DNA of 40,321 bases, from positions 1 to 40,321 of the forward strand of contig JASHRW010000423.1 in the NCBI GenBank assembly GCA_030037065.1. Reading direction: 5' to 3'. Positions 31,461 to 40,242 of the stretch are shown here, piece after piece. The DNA is from Xanthobacteraceae bacterium (GTDB lineage: Bacteria; Pseudomonadota; Alphaproteobacteria; Rhizobiales; Xanthobacteraceae). Each line of letters opens with the position of its first letter. Within the stretch, counting starts at the first letter, position 1. The notes under the pieces were generated by a model that was not told the DNA's origin, searched no databases, and saw nothing but the letters and a program-made list of their open reading frames with translations. The translations under genes were made by a program, and so were the position numbers.

Positions 31461-32507
31461 ATGCAGTTCGGAGTGCAATTTTTCCCCAACTTCCGGCCGG
31501 CCGACAAATCCGCCGCGGAGTATTTCGCGCAGAGCCTCGACATCGCCGAGGAGGCCGACCAACTCGGCTACACGCATGCCCGCTCGGTCGAGCATTATTT
31601 CGAACGCTACGGCGGCTACAGCCCCAATCCGATCCTGTTTCTTGCCGCCGCCGCGCAGCGCACCAAAAAAATGCGGCTGGTGACCGGCGCCGTAGTGCCG
31701 GCATTCAACAATCCGCTAAAACTTGCCGGCGAGATCGCCATGCTCGATGCCATCTCCGGCGGCCGCTTTGACGTCGGTTTTGCGCGCGCATTCCTGCCGC
31801 ACGAGTTCCGCCGCTTCCGCATTTCGCCCGACGAATCGATTGCGCGCTTCCGCGAAGGACTGGAGCAGATCGAGCTTCTGCTGACGCAAGAGAATGTCAC
31901 GCACCATGGCCAGTTTCATTCCTTCGACAACATCACCTCGCTGCCGCGGCCGACGCAGAAGCCGCGGCCGAAATTTTATATCGCCTCGACCCGCACAGCG
32001 GATTCATTCGAATTCGCCGGCCGCGCCGGCCATGCTTTGATGTCGATCCCGATCGGGCCGCTGAAGGATTTGATCCCGATCTACCGCAAGGCCTGGCGCG
32101 ATGCCGGCCATCCCGGCGACGGCGAGGTGATGGTCGCATTCCACATGTTCTGCCACGAGGACGCGAAGAAGGCGCGCGAAATCCCGCACAAGCAGTTCGA
32201 GGATTATTTCATCGCGCTGTTCGAGTCCGCTGGCGAATGGACGCAAGGCACTTCGTCGAAAGACTACAAGGGTTACGACGAGTCGATCAACCGGATGAAG
32301 GATTTTACGCTGGAAAGCCAGATCGAAGCGCGCGGCGCGCTGGTGGGCACGCCGGACGAAATCAAGGCGATCATTCGCGGCTTCGAGGACAAGATCGGCA
32401 AATTCGAGCACGCTTCGCTGCAGATCAATTTCGGCACTCTTCCGATCGCAGAGGCCCAGAAATCGATGCGCCTGTTTGCGCGCGAGGTGATGCCGGCCTT
32501 CGCTTAA
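31461..32507 (+). CDS. Luciferase-like (LLM class) flavin-dependent oxidoreductase
   Basis: A 348-residue TIM-barrel flavoprotein of the bacterial luciferase family. It reads MQFGVQFFPNFRP, then AEEADQLGYTHARSVEHYFE, then MRLVTGAVVPAFNNPLKLAGEIAMLD with SGGRFDVGFARAF, the usual motif series. A family-typical late segment is GALVGTPDEIKAIIRGFEDK. Such enzymes oxidise or cleave with reduced FMN or F420; the cofactor is not readable. It starts 12 bases after the monooxygenase stop and ends 14 bases before the CoA-transferase, so it sits inside a tight operon. It may supply a second oxygenation or a C-N or ring-opening step. Confidence 0.88.
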   Translation: MQFGVQFFPNFRPADKSAAEYFAQSLDIAEEADQLGYTHARSVEHYFERYGGYSPNPILFLAAAAQRTKKMRLVTGAVVPAFNNPLKLAGEIAMLDAISGGRFDVGFARAFLPHEFRRFRISPDESIARFREGLEQIELLLTQENVTHHGQFHSFDNITSLPRPTQKPRPKFYIASTRTADSFEFAGRAGHALMSIPIGPLKDLIPIYRKAWRDAGHPGDGEVMVAFHMFCHEDAKKAREIPHKQFEDYFIALFESAGEWTQGTSSKDYKGYDESINRMKDFTLESQIEARGALVGTPDEIKAIIRGFEDKIGKFEHASLQINFGTLPIAEAQKSMRLFAREVMPAFA

Positions 32508-32521
32508 TTCCGGACCGTCAA

Positions 32522-33736
32522 ATGACCGCGCCCTTAGCCGGCATCCGCATTCTCGATCTCACGTCGGTCGTGGCCGGCCCGCTGGCGACGCAGATGCTCG
32601 CCGACATGGGCGCAGACGTGATCAAGGTCGAGGCGCCCGAGGGCGACGCGCCACGGCATACCGGACCGGCGCGCTCGCCCAACATGGCGGCATTGTTCAT
32701 GGGGCTTAATCGCGGCAAACGCTCGATCGTGCTCGATCTGAAAAAGGACGCCGCCAAGGACGCACTGTGGCGGCTGATCTCCAGCGCCGACGTTCTGGTT
32801 CATTCGATGCGGCCGCAAGCGATCGGCAAGCTCGGCTTCGACCATAAGATCGTGTGCGGGAAGCATCCGCGCCTGGTCTATGCGGCGCTGCACGGCTACC
32901 GCGACGGCGGCCCCTATAGCGGCCAGCCGGCCTATGACGACGTGATCCAGGGCCAGTCGGGCATCGCCGCCTTGATGGCGCAGATGGCGGGCGAGCCGCG
33001 TTACGCGCCGATGATCCTTGCCGACAAGACCTGCGCGCTGGCCATTGCCGGCGCGGTGTGCGCGGCGTTGTTCGCGCGCGAGCGCAGCGGGCGCGGCCAG
33101 TTCGTCGAAATTCCGATGTTCGAGCAGATGGTGTCGTTCGTGCTCGGTGAGCATTTGTTCGGCCACAATTTCGTGCCGCCGCTCGGTCCGCTCGGCTATA
33201 CGCGGGTGACCGCGCCGTGGCGGCGGCCGTACAAGACCAAGGACGGCTATCTGTGCATGATGGCCTACACGCAAACGCACTGGCGGAAATTCTGGAGCGC
33301 CATCGGCAAGCCGGAAATGCTGAGCGATCCACGCTTCGATTCGATCGCCTCGCGCGCGCAAAACATCGTCGCGTTGTACGAGATCGCCGGCGCCTGCATC
33401 GCCAGCAAGACCACGGACCAGTGGCTGACGCTGCTGCGCGAGCTGGAAATTCCGGCGGCGCGGATGGCAAGTCTCGACGACGTTCTGACCGACCCGCAGC
33501 TTGCGGCCTCGGGTTTCTTCAAGCGCGCGACCCATCCGAGCGAGGGCGAGATTCAGTTCACCGAACCGCCGGTGCGGTTCGACGGCGCGAGCACGATCTC
33601 TCGACGCCTGCAGCCGCGGCTCGGCGAGCATAGTTTTGAAATCCTGCGCGAAGCCGGCTTGAGCGAGAACGAAATCAGGGCGCTCGCCGCCGCGGGCGCC
33701 ACGCTCGGCGGCGGCAAGGCGGAAGCGGCGGAGTAG
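32522..33736 (+). CDS. CaiB/BaiF-family (type III) CoA-transferase
   Basis: A 404-residue type III CoA-transferase. Marks are ILDLTSVVAGPLATQMLADM, GADVIKVEAPEGDAPR, NRGKRSIVLDLKK, the segment GQPAYDDVIQGQSGIAALM with the catalytic aspartate, and GRGQFVEIPMFEQMV. It moves CoA between carboxylic acids via an aspartyl-CoA anhydride, here probably activating a ring-opened acid. The ATG at 32522 (MTAPLAGIRIL) is chosen; the track start lies within the previous gene. It is the last gene of the plus-strand run. A crotonase on the opposite strand nearby could take its product. Substrate is unknown. Confidence 0.92.
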   Translation: MTAPLAGIRILDLTSVVAGPLATQMLADMGADVIKVEAPEGDAPRHTGPARSPNMAALFMGLNRGKRSIVLDLKKDAAKDALWRLISSADVLVHSMRPQAIGKLGFDHKIVCGKHPRLVYAALHGYRDGGPYSGQPAYDDVIQGQSGIAALMAQMAGEPRYAPMILADKTCALAIAGAVCAALFARERSGRGQFVEIPMFEQMVSFVLGEHLFGHNFVPPLGPLGYTRVTAPWRRPYKTKDGYLCMMAYTQTHWRKFWSAIGKPEMLSDPRFDSIASRAQNIVALYEIAGACIASKTTDQWLTLLRELEIPAARMASLDDVLTDPQLAASGFFKRATHPSEGEIQFTEPPVRFDGASTISRRLQPRLGEHSFEILREAGLSENEIRALAAAGATLGGGKAEAAE

Positions 33737-33738
33737 TA

Positions 33739-33945
33739 ACCCTCCCCCCGCGAAGCGGTGGGGAGGGTCGGCGAAAATCGCGATAGCGATACGAGCCGGG
33801 GTGGGGGGAGCGGTATCGAGGCCCCCACCCCTGACCCCTCCCCGTCATTCGCTTCCGCCTTCGCGCTCCGCGCTTCGGCGGACTCAAACCCGCCGAAGCT
33901 CGCCCAGCGAGCGAAGGCGGGGCGCTCGCGGGGGGAGGGGAGAGA
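33739..33945. repeat. Cluster of GC-rich palindromes between convergent genes
   Basis: Three folds are visible. ACCCTCCCCCCGCG... to ...GGTGGGGAGGGT (33739-33768) is one hairpin. GGGGTGGGGG with CCCCCACCCC spans about 33799-33831. A larger inverted set spans about 33835-33945, with inner CGCTTCGGCGG/CCGCCGAAGC. They lie between the CoA-transferase stop and the convergent decarboxylase-like stop. No gene is present in the gap. Confidence 0.65.
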
Positions 33946-33950
33946 GCAGC

Positions 33951-34931
33951 CTACGACTCCATCACGTTCGGCGCGTAGAGCTCGTCGATCTTGATCAGCC
34001 GCTGGGTCAAACCTTGCTCCAGCGAATATTGCGCGATGGTCTCGATCACCTTGCGGTTGGCTTTGAGGCCGTGATTGACCACTGGCGTCTTGGCGTCACC
34101 CGATAACAGACCCGCGGCGAGATGGTACTCCACATGCTGCCGGCGTCGCGCATTGGCGACCTCGTTCGCCGCGACGAAGGCCTTGAGGATGTTCTGCGCC
34201 ACCCACGGTTCCTTCTCGTAGATGTCGCGCCGCACCACCGCCTGGTGATTGATCGGAAAGATGCCGGTCTTGCGATAATAGCGGATGCCTTCGGCGGCCG
34301 CATCCGGGAACAAATATTTGAAGTCCGGATGGCTGATGAGATCGGCGCGGCTGCGGTCGACCAGATTATTGCCGGAGAGATAATGCAGCGCGGCGTCGAG
34401 CTCGCCATTAAGCAGCATCGAGCCCATGCTCTTGTCGGCGGGAATCTGGTTGACGGTCACGCCGGGCGGCGGCCTGAAGCCGGTGGCGCCGCCGTGGCTC
34501 TTGTCCGGTGTGCGCTCCATCCAGAACTCGATGTCCTTGGGATGCACGCCGAATTCGTGCTGCAGCACGCCGCGTGCCCATACCGCCGCGGTCTGCTGAT
34601 ATTCCGGCACGCCGACGCGCTTGCCCTTCAGATCGGCCGGCGCCTCGATGCCGGCCTTGCGCCGCACCAGGATATGGGTGTGGTAGAAGCGGCGCGTCGT
34701 GTAGATCGGCAGGCCGACAAAGCGCCGGTCGCCATGGCCGGTCACGATCATGAACGACGAACACGACATTTCCGAAACGGCGAATTCGGCGAAGTGCAGT
34801 TGCCGCCAGAACAGCTCGGATGGATGCACCACACTGGGAATGAGCTCGATGCCGTCCGGCTTCACAGTGCCGTCGAGGATCGGCCAGGTGCGCGGATTGT
34901 TGGTGATGCCGATGCTCAGTTGCAGATTCAT
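33951..34931 (-). CDS. 4,5-dihydroxyphthalate decarboxylase-like / substrate-binding-fold protein
   Basis: A 326-residue protein with the periplasmic-binding-protein fold but no signal peptide, as in 4,5-dihydroxyphthalate decarboxylase (Pht5-like) proteins. Segments are LSIGITNNPRTWPILDG, VHPSELFWRQLHFAEFAVSE, ILVRRKAGIEAPADLKGKR then VGVPEYQQTAAVWARG, and FPINHQAVVRRDIYEKEPW. The lack of a secretion signal favours a cytoplasmic enzyme over a transport receptor, although NMT1-type binding proteins share the fold. The ATG at 34931 (MNLQLSIG) gives the family length; the track extension to 35354 overlaps the crotonase. It ends the minus-strand trio and converges on the CoA-transferase. A decarboxylation role is inference. 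Confidence 0.82.
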   Translation of the reverse strand: MNLQLSIGITNNPRTWPILDGTVKPDGIELIPSVVHPSELFWRQLHFAEFAVSEMSCSSFMIVTGHGDRRFVGLPIYTTRRFYHTHILVRRKAGIEAPADLKGKRVGVPEYQQTAAVWARGVLQHEFGVHPKDIEFWMERTPDKSHGGATGFRPPPGVTVNQIPADKSMGSMLLNGELDAALHYLSGNNLVDRSRADLISHPDFKYLFPDAAAEGIRYYRKTGIFPINHQAVVRRDIYEKEPWVAQNILKAFVAANEVANARRRQHVEYHLAAGLLSGDAKTPVVNHGLKANRKVIETIAQYSLEQGLTQRLIKIDELYAPNVMES

Positions 34932-34953
34932 GATCTTTCTCTTTTTGCTCAAG

Positions 34954-35757
34954 TCACCACTTCGGCGCGCGCTTTTCCAGAAAAGCGCGGATGCCCTCCT
35001 GCGCCGCGTCCGTGGCCACGGACTTGCAAAAGTCCTCGACCGCGTCGGCGATGCTGCGCCGGTAGTCGTTCTGGCGCATGAACGCGGCGCGGCCGAGCCG
35101 CGTGGCCGCAGGCGATTTCGCTGCGAATTCGGCGGCAAGCGCATGCACAGATGCAGCGAGTTGCGCATCGGCAACGATCTTGCTGACGAGCCCGAGATCG
35201 CGCGCTTCCTGCGCGCCGAACGTTCGCCCGCTGAACAGAAGCTCGAACGCGCGGTGGCGACCGGCGATGCGGGGCAAATGGGCGAAATGAATCGCCGGCA
35301 GTACGCCGATGTTGATTTCCGGATAGCCGAAGGTTGCGCCTTCTCCGGCGACAATAACGTCGCACGAGATGGCCAGCGTCATGCCGCCGCCGCGCGCGGC
35401 GCCGCCGACCGCCGCGATCGACGGCTTGCCGAGGCTGTACTGCGCGTCGTGCAGATCGAGGTAAAGCGCCTGCAGCAATTCGCGCACCTGTCCGCCGGAT
35501 TTGTCGAGAAGGAGCGCAAGATCAAGCCCGGCGCAGAAGCGCTGCGGAATGGCGCTGGCGAGCACAGCCGTGCGCGCCTCATCGTCCGCGGCCGCGCGCC
35601 GCAGCGCGGCGATGATGGCGCGGATCATGTCGAGGTTCAGCGCATTGACCGGCGGGCGGTTGAGCGTGATGCGCGCGATGCCGCCGGCGGCTGAGTAGCT
35701 CACGCCGGCGTCGGATGTGTCCGCCTGTCCGTCTGGGTGCAGTCCCCGCACGAGCAA
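34954..35757 (-). CDS. Enoyl-CoA hydratase/isomerase-family (crotonase) protein
   Basis: A 267-residue crotonase. The fold is shown by ITLNRPPVNALNLDMI, the oxyanion-hole segments RFCAGLDL and AARGGGMTLAISCDV, and FGYPEINIGVLPA. Of the two catalytic glutamates of classic hydratase, the one in the PEINIG segment is kept; the other, in the GGGxE position, is threonine here. That argues for isomerase, hydrolase or lyase chemistry, or a specialised hydratase. The track start is a TTG at 35757; GTG at 35703 (SYSAAGGIARITL) is equally plausible and neither has a clear ribosome-binding site. It lies between the alpha-hydroxyacid oxidase (12 bases) and the decarboxylase-like gene (22 bases). Confidence 0.87.
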   Translation of the reverse strand: MLVRGLHPDGQADTSDAGVSYSAAGGIARITLNRPPVNALNLDMIRAIIAALRRAAADDEARTAVLASAIPQRFCAGLDLALLLDKSGGQVRELLQALYLDLHDAQYSLGKPSIAAVGGAARGGGMTLAISCDVIVAGEGATFGYPEINIGVLPAIHFAHLPRIAGRHRAFELLFSGRTFGAQEARDLGLVSKIVADAQLAASVHALAAEFAAKSPAATRLGRAAFMRQNDYRRSIADAVEDFCKSVATDAAQEGIRAFLEKRAPKW

Positions 35758-35769
35758 AAAGGCCCGCGC

Positions 35770-36906
35770 CTAATACCGGTACGGCGCGATTTCCAGATGC
35801 GGGAAGGCGCTGAACACGCTCGGCGGATTGGTCGGCGCCGCGGCGTGCAGGTAGGACGCATCGAGTTTTCCTAAGCTGGTGATGCCAAGGAGCCCCATCG
35901 AGCGCATCATCTCGTCTTCAAGAAGTTCGAGCATGCGCACGATGCCGGCCTGACCGGCCGCGGCGAGGCCGTAGCATTGCATACGGCCGAGGCCGACCAG
36001 GTGCGCGCCGAGTGCGATCGCCTTGACAATGTCGCTGCCGCGATAAAAGCCGCCGTCAATGATGATCTTGGCGCGTCCGGCGACCGCCTCGACGACTTCC
36101 GGCAGAACATCGGCCGAGCCGCGGCCGTGGTCGAGCTGACGGCCGCCATGATTGGAGACGTAGATAAAGTCGACGCCGTGATCGAGCGCGATCTTGGCGT
36201 CCTCGGCGGTGGCGATGCCCTTGATGGCGAGCGGAATTTTGAATTTTGTCTTGATACGTTCGACCGTGCGCCAGTCGAGCGCCTCTTGATATTCGCGGCC
36301 CGTGGCGCGGCGGCGGCCGCCGGTGATGTGGCGCTTGGCGATGTCGCGTTCGCGCCGGCTGTAATGGGCGGTGTCGACGGTCAGGCAGAACGCCGCGTAT
36401 TTGTTGGCGATGGCGCGGGCGACATAATCGTCGACCCAGGCGGCGTCGCCGCGGACATAGAGCTGAAAGATGCGCAGTGCATCCGGCCCCGCCTGCGCGA
36501 CGCCTTCGAGACCCGGATCGCACACCGACGACAACATATGGGCGACGCCGAATTCGGCCGCCGCCTTGACCACCGGCGTGGCGCCTTCGGGATGAAAACT
36601 TTCCAGCGAGCCGACCGGGCAAAGCACGATCGGCAGTCGCAGCTTGCCGCCGAGAATTTCCGTCGAGGTATCGACCTTGCTCACGTCGCGCAGCACGCGC
36701 GGCCGGAACGCGATCGAATCGAGTGCCATCCGGTTGCGCCGCAACGTCGTCTCAGTCTCCACGCCGCCGGCGATGTAATCCCAGGCGTTCTGGTTGAGGT
36801 TCTGCCGCGCCTTGTGCACGACCTCGTGCAGATTCATGAAGTCGGGACTGGCCGACAGCTTGGCCAGATAGGCGGCTTCGTCGCGTTTTTCGGTGCTCTG
36901 TTGCAT
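35770..36906 (-). CDS. FMN-dependent alpha-hydroxyacid oxidase/dehydrogenase
   Basis: A 378-residue TIM-barrel flavoenzyme of the lactate / glycolate / mandelate oxidase family. It has LPIVLCPVGSLESFHPEGA, QLYVRGD, LTVDTAHYSRRERDI, IPLAIKGIATAEDA (FMN-contact lysine), VSNHGGRQLDHGRGS with the catalytic histidine and arginine, and DGGFYRGSDIVKAIALGA for the FMN phosphate. It would oxidise a 2-hydroxy acid to a 2-oxo acid. The start is the ATG at 36906 (MQQSTEKRD); the track runs on to 36972 without family support. It is the first gene of a minus-strand trio with the crotonase and decarboxylase-like genes and could feed a side-chain oxidation step. The acid is unknown. Confidence 0.9.
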   Translation of the reverse strand: MQQSTEKRDEAAYLAKLSASPDFMNLHEVVHKARQNLNQNAWDYIAGGVETETTLRRNRMALDSIAFRPRVLRDVSKVDTSTEILGGKLRLPIVLCPVGSLESFHPEGATPVVKAAAEFGVAHMLSSVCDPGLEGVAQAGPDALRIFQLYVRGDAAWVDDYVARAIANKYAAFCLTVDTAHYSRRERDIAKRHITGGRRRATGREYQEALDWRTVERIKTKFKIPLAIKGIATAEDAKIALDHGVDFIYVSNHGGRQLDHGRGSADVLPEVVEAVAGRAKIIIDGGFYRGSDIVKAIALGAHLVGLGRMQCYGLAAAGQAGIVRMLELLEDEMMRSMGLLGITSLGKLDASYLHAAAPTNPPSVFSAFPHLEIAPYRY

Positions 36907-37046
36907 ACGCGTCGCTCGCTGCGGCCGATCGGCCGGAAAGGATGGAAGCCTTGCGGATTGCAAGGATGGCACGGGACGGTACAGGGCGGCAGGCGGCGAA
37001 TCAAGAAAGCGGCGAAGGGTGCAAATTAGCGCGAGTCTGCCCGCTG

Positions 37047-39953
37047 CTACTTCTTTGCACCTGCTTGCATTTGAGGCGTGATTCCGTATGCCGCGAATTC
37101 GTCTGGAATGTCGGGCTGAAGCACCTTAGCGGCGGTGACATCCTTATCGCCAGTCTCGACTTCATCTTTTTTCAACTCGGCTATGCCGCGTCCGTAAAGC
37201 GAGCTGGCGAGCTTGGGGTTGAGCTTCAGCGCGGCGGTATAGTCGGCAATGGAGTTGTCGTATTGCCCCAGCTTCAGGAAGACAAGCCCGCGGCTGTCAA
37301 GTGTGCTAGCGTCATTTGGTTTAAGTTTCAGAGATTGATTGCAATCTGACAGCGCGCTGTCGAGTTGGCCGAGCAGGGCGCGTGCCCAACACCGAAGGTT
37401 CCACAGCCACGCATTTGAGGGTTCAAGTTGAATCGCATGGTCAAGATTTTGAATCTCCGCCTGATAATCATGTTTTGAATCTAGCAGTTCCGCGATTTCC
37501 TGGTATGTTGCCCTGAGGATTGACTGCAGATCAGTATTAGAATGGTCGCTGTCGAGGAGCTTTTGACGAATGGCAAGTGTGTTGCGAAGATTGACGAGGG
37601 CGTCGTCCGGCTTGTTCTGACGCCAGAGCACCTCGGCAATCGACTGATAGGTTGAGGCGAGATCACGCTGCCAAAGTGCGTTGTTCGGATCGATTGCCAC
37701 CAGGCGCGTCCTGATCGCAAGGCTGGCGTGGTAGGCCTGCAGCGCATCGTCGAGCTTACCTTGTCCTACCAGGATCTTGCCAACAACGTAGTGGGCTACA
37801 GCAAGGTCGCGTTGCCACCAATTCTCATTTGAATTCGCCCCGACCAGCTGGGTCAAAATCGCTATGCCGTCGCGATACACAGTCAGTGCGTCTTCGGACT
37901 TGCCCAGAGCCCAGAGGGCGGAACCAAGCCGCAGATTGGAAGTCGCCAAAACGGCTTTGAAGGTTGGATCGTTGGGAGCCAAGCTCACGGCGGCTTTGGC
38001 AAATTCCACGGAATCGCGATAGGCGGCGATTGCCTCATCCGGCTTGTGCTGAGCAAGGAGAATGTCGGCCATTCGATAAGCCACAAGCGACAGCGATCCT
38101 TGATTGCCCACCACTGTTGGCTCTTGGGCGGCTATTGATTTGAATTTGCTTTCGGCCTCTCGGTAGTCAGAGAGCGCGTCATCAAGTTTCCCCTGCTGCT
38201 TAAGCATGTCGCCTATATGGGCCAAACTCACCGCAAGATCGCGTTGCCAGTCAGTGCGTGTTGGATCTTTCGCCACCAGCGCCTGTGCAATGCGGTGGCA
38301 GTCTTGGTATGCGGAAAGTGCGTCGGCAGATCTGCCCATCACGACCAGGAGATCGCCCAGTTTTTCGTCGCTGCTCAGCAGCTCTCGCTGTGCCACGGTG
38401 TTGGTCGGGTCCAGGCCGCTGAAATTCTTTGCAACGCTCTGGCTGTCGCGAAAAGCGCTCAAAGAGTTTTCAAATTTACCCTCAGCCTTTAAAACAATGC
38501 CCATTTGCAAATCGGCGGCCCAAACATCTTCGAGAGCCGGAAAACTGTGGGAGTCTTTTGCGGAAGCCTGTTGGGCGATTGCAAGCTCGCGCCGATAGGC
38601 AGCGAGCGCTTCGTCTATTTTTCCTTGATCTGCCAGCGCAAGGCCAATGTCGCCGTATGTGTCGGCGACGGCAAGCTGCAACGACGAGTCGTTGGGATTC
38701 TTCGTAGCAATTGCTTGGCGGGTGGCGAGCGCCTCGCGAAAAGATGCGAGCGCATCGTCGAGTTTGCCCTGTCCCTCAAGCACTAATCCGATATTGACGT
38801 AGGCGACGGCGAGGTCGTTCTGCCACTCTGCCTTGGTCGGGTCCTGGGCGACGAGCACTTTGTCGTTAGCCAAGCTGTCGCGATAGCTGGCAAGTGCTTG
38901 CATAGGCTTTCCGAGCTTGATCAACGCGTTGCCGATACGCTCTTCGCTCCCGGCCAACCCAGCACGCCAGTCTTCGTTGTCAGGTTCCGTTGCAACCAGG
39001 CGCAGCAAGAGCGACTGCGCCTGACGAGCAGAGTCCAGAGCGGCTTGAGCGTCGCCAAGTGTTTCAAGCGTCACGGCCGTTTCGTTCAGAGCCAAAGCCT
39101 CGCTCCGTAGCAGGTCCAGGCTGACCTCACCTTGTCCTATAAGCTGCTCCTGGAGTTTTCGGGCGCGGTCAAGGATGTCTTTGACAAGCGTCGAAGGGAT
39201 GCCCACGACATCTCTGAGCTTGAGTGCCAAATCTTTCACAAGAGCATTAGCGGTGTTTGTTGCGGTCGTGAGCGTTTGCTCTGCGCGATTGCGCTCGGCG
39301 ATCGCCACTCTTTGCTCATGGTAAGCCAGGATGCCCGCTGCGCTTGCCGCGATGGCCAGGATGAGCAATGCGGCGGCTGCGCCGATTGCAAGCCGCAGTG
39401 CGCGGCGCTGTTGGCGCACCTCCTCTGACAGCAAATCCTCTTTCGGTACGTCGCGGATCGCAGCGGCAAAGTCGGCGACAAGATCGGTGAATTTGGCGTC
39501 ACGCTTGTCCGCGTCTTGGCGATACGGACGCAAATCGACCCATTTCGGCTCGTTAGGGAAGCGCTTGGCCAGAACGGGCGGCAGGGGATGCGTTGCGCTT
39601 GCGGCAAAATCGGCGATGGCTTCATCCCACCTCAATTCGCCGTCGCACAGCCCAATCAACAACGTATCAACTGAATTGTGTTCGAGCCAAAAGGTAACCT
39701 CCTTATTGACCCATTTGGAAGCGGCAGCTTCCGGCGAGGCGAGGAGGAGGAAATGGCGCGATTGCCCGAGCGCCTGTTCGATCATTGGCCATAGGTGGGG
39801 CGTGGCCGACAAGCTTGTGTCGTCGCGAAATAGCCGCAGCGCGCGACGCTTGTACCACGGCTTTCCAAGCTTCTGAATCGCCGACTGCAATGCCGCTGCT
39901 ATCGACTTATCCTTGGTGTGGCTGTATGAAATGAACGCGTCATAGAGCGCCAT
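37047..39953 (-). CDS. TIR domain-transmembrane-TPR protein
   Basis: A 968-residue protein from the ATG at 39953 (MALYDAFISYSH); the track start at 40034 overlaps the promoter. Residues 1-170 form a TIR domain: DAFISYSHTKDKSIAAAL, LRLFRDDTSLSA, FLLLASPEAAASKWVNKEV. E85 in WVNKE matches the glutamate needed for NAD cleavage in active TIRs. One membrane helix (about 188-210) follows, then a charged, possibly coiled segment. From about 290 onward there are nine or ten tetratricopeptide-like repeats of about 50 residues with the pattern WQRDLAV...IG...QGKLDDAL, closing with three canonical 34-residue TPRs (LKLKPNDAS, ALKLNPKLAS). Bacterial TIRs act in antiphage defence or signalling; the role here is unknown. 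The gene is less GC-rich than its neighbours. Confidence 0.87.
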   Translation of the reverse strand: MALYDAFISYSHTKDKSIAAALQSAIQKLGKPWYKRRALRLFRDDTSLSATPHLWPMIEQALGQSRHFLLLASPEAAASKWVNKEVTFWLEHNSVDTLLIGLCDGELRWDEAIADFAASATHPLPPVLAKRFPNEPKWVDLRPYRQDADKRDAKFTDLVADFAAAIRDVPKEDLLSEEVRQQRRALRLAIGAAAALLILAIAASAAGILAYHEQRVAIAERNRAEQTLTTATNTANALVKDLALKLRDVVGIPSTLVKDILDRARKLQEQLIGQGEVSLDLLRSEALALNETAVTLETLGDAQAALDSARQAQSLLLRLVATEPDNEDWRAGLAGSEERIGNALIKLGKPMQALASYRDSLANDKVLVAQDPTKAEWQNDLAVAYVNIGLVLEGQGKLDDALASFREALATRQAIATKNPNDSSLQLAVADTYGDIGLALADQGKIDEALAAYRRELAIAQQASAKDSHSFPALEDVWAADLQMGIVLKAEGKFENSLSAFRDSQSVAKNFSGLDPTNTVAQRELLSSDEKLGDLLVVMGRSADALSAYQDCHRIAQALVAKDPTRTDWQRDLAVSLAHIGDMLKQQGKLDDALSDYREAESKFKSIAAQEPTVVGNQGSLSLVAYRMADILLAQHKPDEAIAAYRDSVEFAKAAVSLAPNDPTFKAVLATSNLRLGSALWALGKSEDALTVYRDGIAILTQLVGANSNENWWQRDLAVAHYVVGKILVGQGKLDDALQAYHASLAIRTRLVAIDPNNALWQRDLASTYQSIAEVLWRQNKPDDALVNLRNTLAIRQKLLDSDHSNTDLQSILRATYQEIAELLDSKHDYQAEIQNLDHAIQLEPSNAWLWNLRCWARALLGQLDSALSDCNQSLKLKPNDASTLDSRGLVFLKLGQYDNSIADYTAALKLNPKLASSLYGRGIAELKKDEVETGDKDVTAAKVLQPDIPDEFAAYGITPQMQAGAKK

Positions 39954-40034
39954 GGCGCAAGCCCCTGCTGCCGGCCGGGCCGCTGTGAACGCGCAAGGCG
40001 ACAAAACTCGGCCACAATAGCCCCAAGCAAACAT

Positions 40035-40064
40035 AATCTAGACGGGGCATGCGCCGCTTGACAA
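40035..40064 (-). promoter_or_regulatory. Predicted sigma-70 promoter for the TIR-TPR gene
   Basis: On the minus strand TTGTCA (40064-40059) and TAGATT (40040-40035) are 18 bases apart. A start near 40028 gives a leader of about 75 bases to the ATG at 39953, which supports that start codon. Nothing else is seen in 39954-40212. Confidence 0.6.
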
Positions 40065-40212
40065 TTCTTGCGGCCCCGCTGGGTTAACGCCGTCACGCCA
40101 ATACGACGGGAGGATTTTTTCGAGCCAAGGAGAGCTAGATCAGAATGCTGCGCGAGTTGCACCGACCTTTCGGGCCAGCGCTGATACCGGGTGTCTATGT
40201 GGTAGTGATTGA

Positions 40213-40235
40213 CCTCGTCCGCGGCTAGGACGAGG
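40213..40235 (-). terminator. Hairpin just downstream of tRNA-Arg
   Basis: CCTCGTCC and GGACGAGG form a perfect 8-base stem with a 7-base loop, 7 bases after the tRNA's CCA end. There is no T-run after it on the minus strand, so it is either a weak terminator or an RNA-processing signal. Confidence 0.4.
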
Positions 40236-40242
40236 ACGTAAT

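Noticed and set aside
35977-37029. 350-residue plus-strand ORF opposite the hydroxyacid oxidase
   Set aside because: Antisense shadow; the minus strand has the full FMN-oxidase motif set.
37047-39953. Periodic DNA in the TIR-TPR gene as a CRISPR or tandem repeat array
   Set aside because: The period is in the protein (about 50-residue TPR-like units); at DNA level the units are too diverged and there are no conserved repeats with spacers.
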